DNA from: a virus
Length of the DNA: 32,513 nt
Virus record (IMG/VR): IMGVR_UViG_3300009183_005465
Coordinates: 1-32,513 of that record
Strand: one strand, 5' to 3'
A program made the position numbers and the translations under genes. Below the pieces are notes generated by a model that saw nothing but the letters and a program-made list of their open reading frames with translations, was not told where the DNA came from and searched no databases. Below, one piece after another: positions 31,914-32,513 of the stretch (position 1 is the stretch's first letter; every line of letters begins with the position of its first letter).

Positions 31914-31960
31914 GTAATACTTAGGTAGTACTTGACCAGAAATTCCCTTTTTGTTATACT
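31914..31960 (+). promoter_or_regulatory. Sigma70-type promoter with GTAATACTT/GTAGTACTT repeats (copy 1)
   Basis: TTGACC (31932-31937), 17-bp spacer, TATACT (31955-31960). Upstream, GTAATACTT (31914) and GTAGTACTT (31925) are direct repeats 11 bp apart, one helical turn, the second overlapping the -35. The same module recurs at 32197. Drives the 69-residue gene. Confidence 0.8.
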
Positions 31961-31990
31961 AGTGGCATACAAAGCAAAAAGGAGCCAGCA

Positions 31991-32200
31991 ATGGGATATC
32001 GTGTAGTTGACACTGTGGACATGATGCGTGACAAATACGGCCCTCGCAAGGGACTGGAAGGCCCGTTCAACTTCTCAGGTCGTGTGTTGTATTATGACAA
32101 CAAACAGGGCCAGTACTACGATCCTGCCACTGATTTCTATGTGGAGCAGGCGGAAATGGACGAAATAAATACCCGTTTCTTTGAACAATTCAAAAAGTAA
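31991..32200 (+). CDS. Small uncharacterised phage protein (69 aa)
   Basis: 69-residue protein with a strong AAGGAG Shine-Dalgarno (31979-31984) and its own sigma70-type promoter. The sequence MGYRVVDTVDMMRDKYGPRK is followed by YYDNKQGQYYDPATDFYV (Tyr/Asp-rich) and a helical end. It has no Cys, signal or membrane segment. Independent promoter and strong translation signal, unlike the coupled genes upstream, suggest early, high-level expression (inference). No family recognised. Confidence 0.7.
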   Translation: MGYRVVDTVDMMRDKYGPRKGLEGPFNFSGRVLYYDNKQGQYYDPATDFYVEQAEMDEINTRFFEQFKK

Positions 32201-32243
32201 TACTTTGGTAGTACTTGACCATTAATTCAATATTTGCTATAAT
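32197..32243 (+). promoter_or_regulatory. Sigma70-type promoter with GTAATACTT/GTAGTACTT repeats (copy 2)
   Basis: TTGACC (32215-32220), 17-bp spacer, TATAAT (32238-32243). GTAATACTT (32197) and GTAGTACTT (32208) repeat the layout at 31914, with one change in 25 nt between the copies. The left repeat lies within AAAGTAATACTTT, a near-perfect palindrome, and overlaps the stop of the 69-residue gene. Confidence 0.8.
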
Positions 32244-32286
32244 AGAGACATAAACAGTAAACAACCGCATTTCAAAGGAGCCAACA

Positions 32287-32513
32287 ATGAGTGCAATTCG
32301 TGTAATTAAAGGTGTGTATCGCAACAAACCCGTGCGCAACATCGCTTTCAATCTTGTGTCAGGCTTTCAGTCTGGTGCCAAAGGTAACTTCGTGACAGTA
32401 GAAAACAACGGTGCATTTCCCAACTGCCCCGACACCATCCGTATCAAAGTCAACAACATTAGCGACATCGAGTATGTCAATGGAGATGCAGTGAGCAAAG
32501 AAAATACAGTGGC
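32287..32513 (+). CDS. Small uncharacterised protein, 3' end outside the window
   Basis: At least 75 residues, open at the window end. It has an AAAGGAG Shine-Dalgarno (32274-32280) and an ATG at 32287. The sequence begins MSAIRVIKGVYRNKPVRNIA, with alternating hydrophobic and polar residues suggesting a small beta-rich fold (FVTVENNG, TIRIKVNNISDIEYV). Transcribed from the second copy of the duplicated promoter module, so probably co-regulated with the 69-residue gene. No function recognised. Confidence 0.7.
   Translation, partial: MSAIRVIKGVYRNKPVRNIAFNLVSGFQSGAKGNFVTVENNGAFPNCPDTIRIKVNNISDIEYVNGDAVSKENTV

Noticed and set aside
32164-32171. Another AATAAATA late box
   Set aside because: Lies inside the 69-aa coding region and is not followed by a gene start at the usual distance; the next gene has a clear sigma70-type promoter.

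Overview
The window is a stretch of a tailed-phage genome, most likely a distant T4-like myovirus of an uncultured aquatic bacterium. The evidence is three T4-type core genes on one strand: a terminase large subunit (8625-10211), a gp32-type single-strand DNA-binding protein (14322-15320) and a UvsX/RecA recombinase (18620-19675). Genes are packed with 1-20 bp overlaps (ATGA, TAATG, TGATG junctions). T4-late-promoter-like TAAATA boxes occur, and no tRNA, rRNA, transposase or integrase was seen. The host cannot be named from this sequence.

Layout. 52-5291: virion or prohead-type proteins. A very large low-complexity protein (949 aa) is flanked by small proteins, three of which begin with a short leader resembling the capsid targeting sequence of T4 internal proteins. 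5311-8644: a secreted DNA/RNA nuclease, a radical SAM enzyme, a 2OG-Fe(II) oxygenase-like protein and an SGNH hydrolase. 8625-14196: terminase, a second very large repeat-containing protein (977 aa) and an uncharacterised protein. 14193-21673: gp32 with its own sigma70-type promoter, UvsX and small conserved phage genes, interleaved with a sulfotransferase-like gene, an SDR and three more radical SAM genes. 21678-31913: a surface-glycan type cluster with three small methyltransferases, an FkbM methyltransferase, a nucleotidyltransferase-cupin fusion, four GT-A type glycosyltransferases and five divergent KpsC/KpsS-like proteins. Six of these genes (26046-30335) form an inverted minus-strand operon. 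31914-end: two small genes, each behind the same duplicated sigma70 promoter module, probably the start of an early-expressed region.

How the genes may fit together (inference): the nucleotidyltransferase-cupin fusion would activate a sugar; the GT-A and KpsS-like proteins would assemble a glycan; the methyltransferases, sulfotransferase-like protein, SDR, 2OG oxygenase and radical SAM enzymes would decorate it; the SGNH hydrolase would trim acyl groups. Whether the product sits on the virion or remodels the host envelope cannot be told. The most interesting observations are the four radical SAM paralogs threaded between replication genes, the five KpsS-like paralogs, the capsid-targeting leaders, late-promoter boxes so close to start codons that transcripts may be leaderless, and a promoter nested inside a terminator upstream of gp32.
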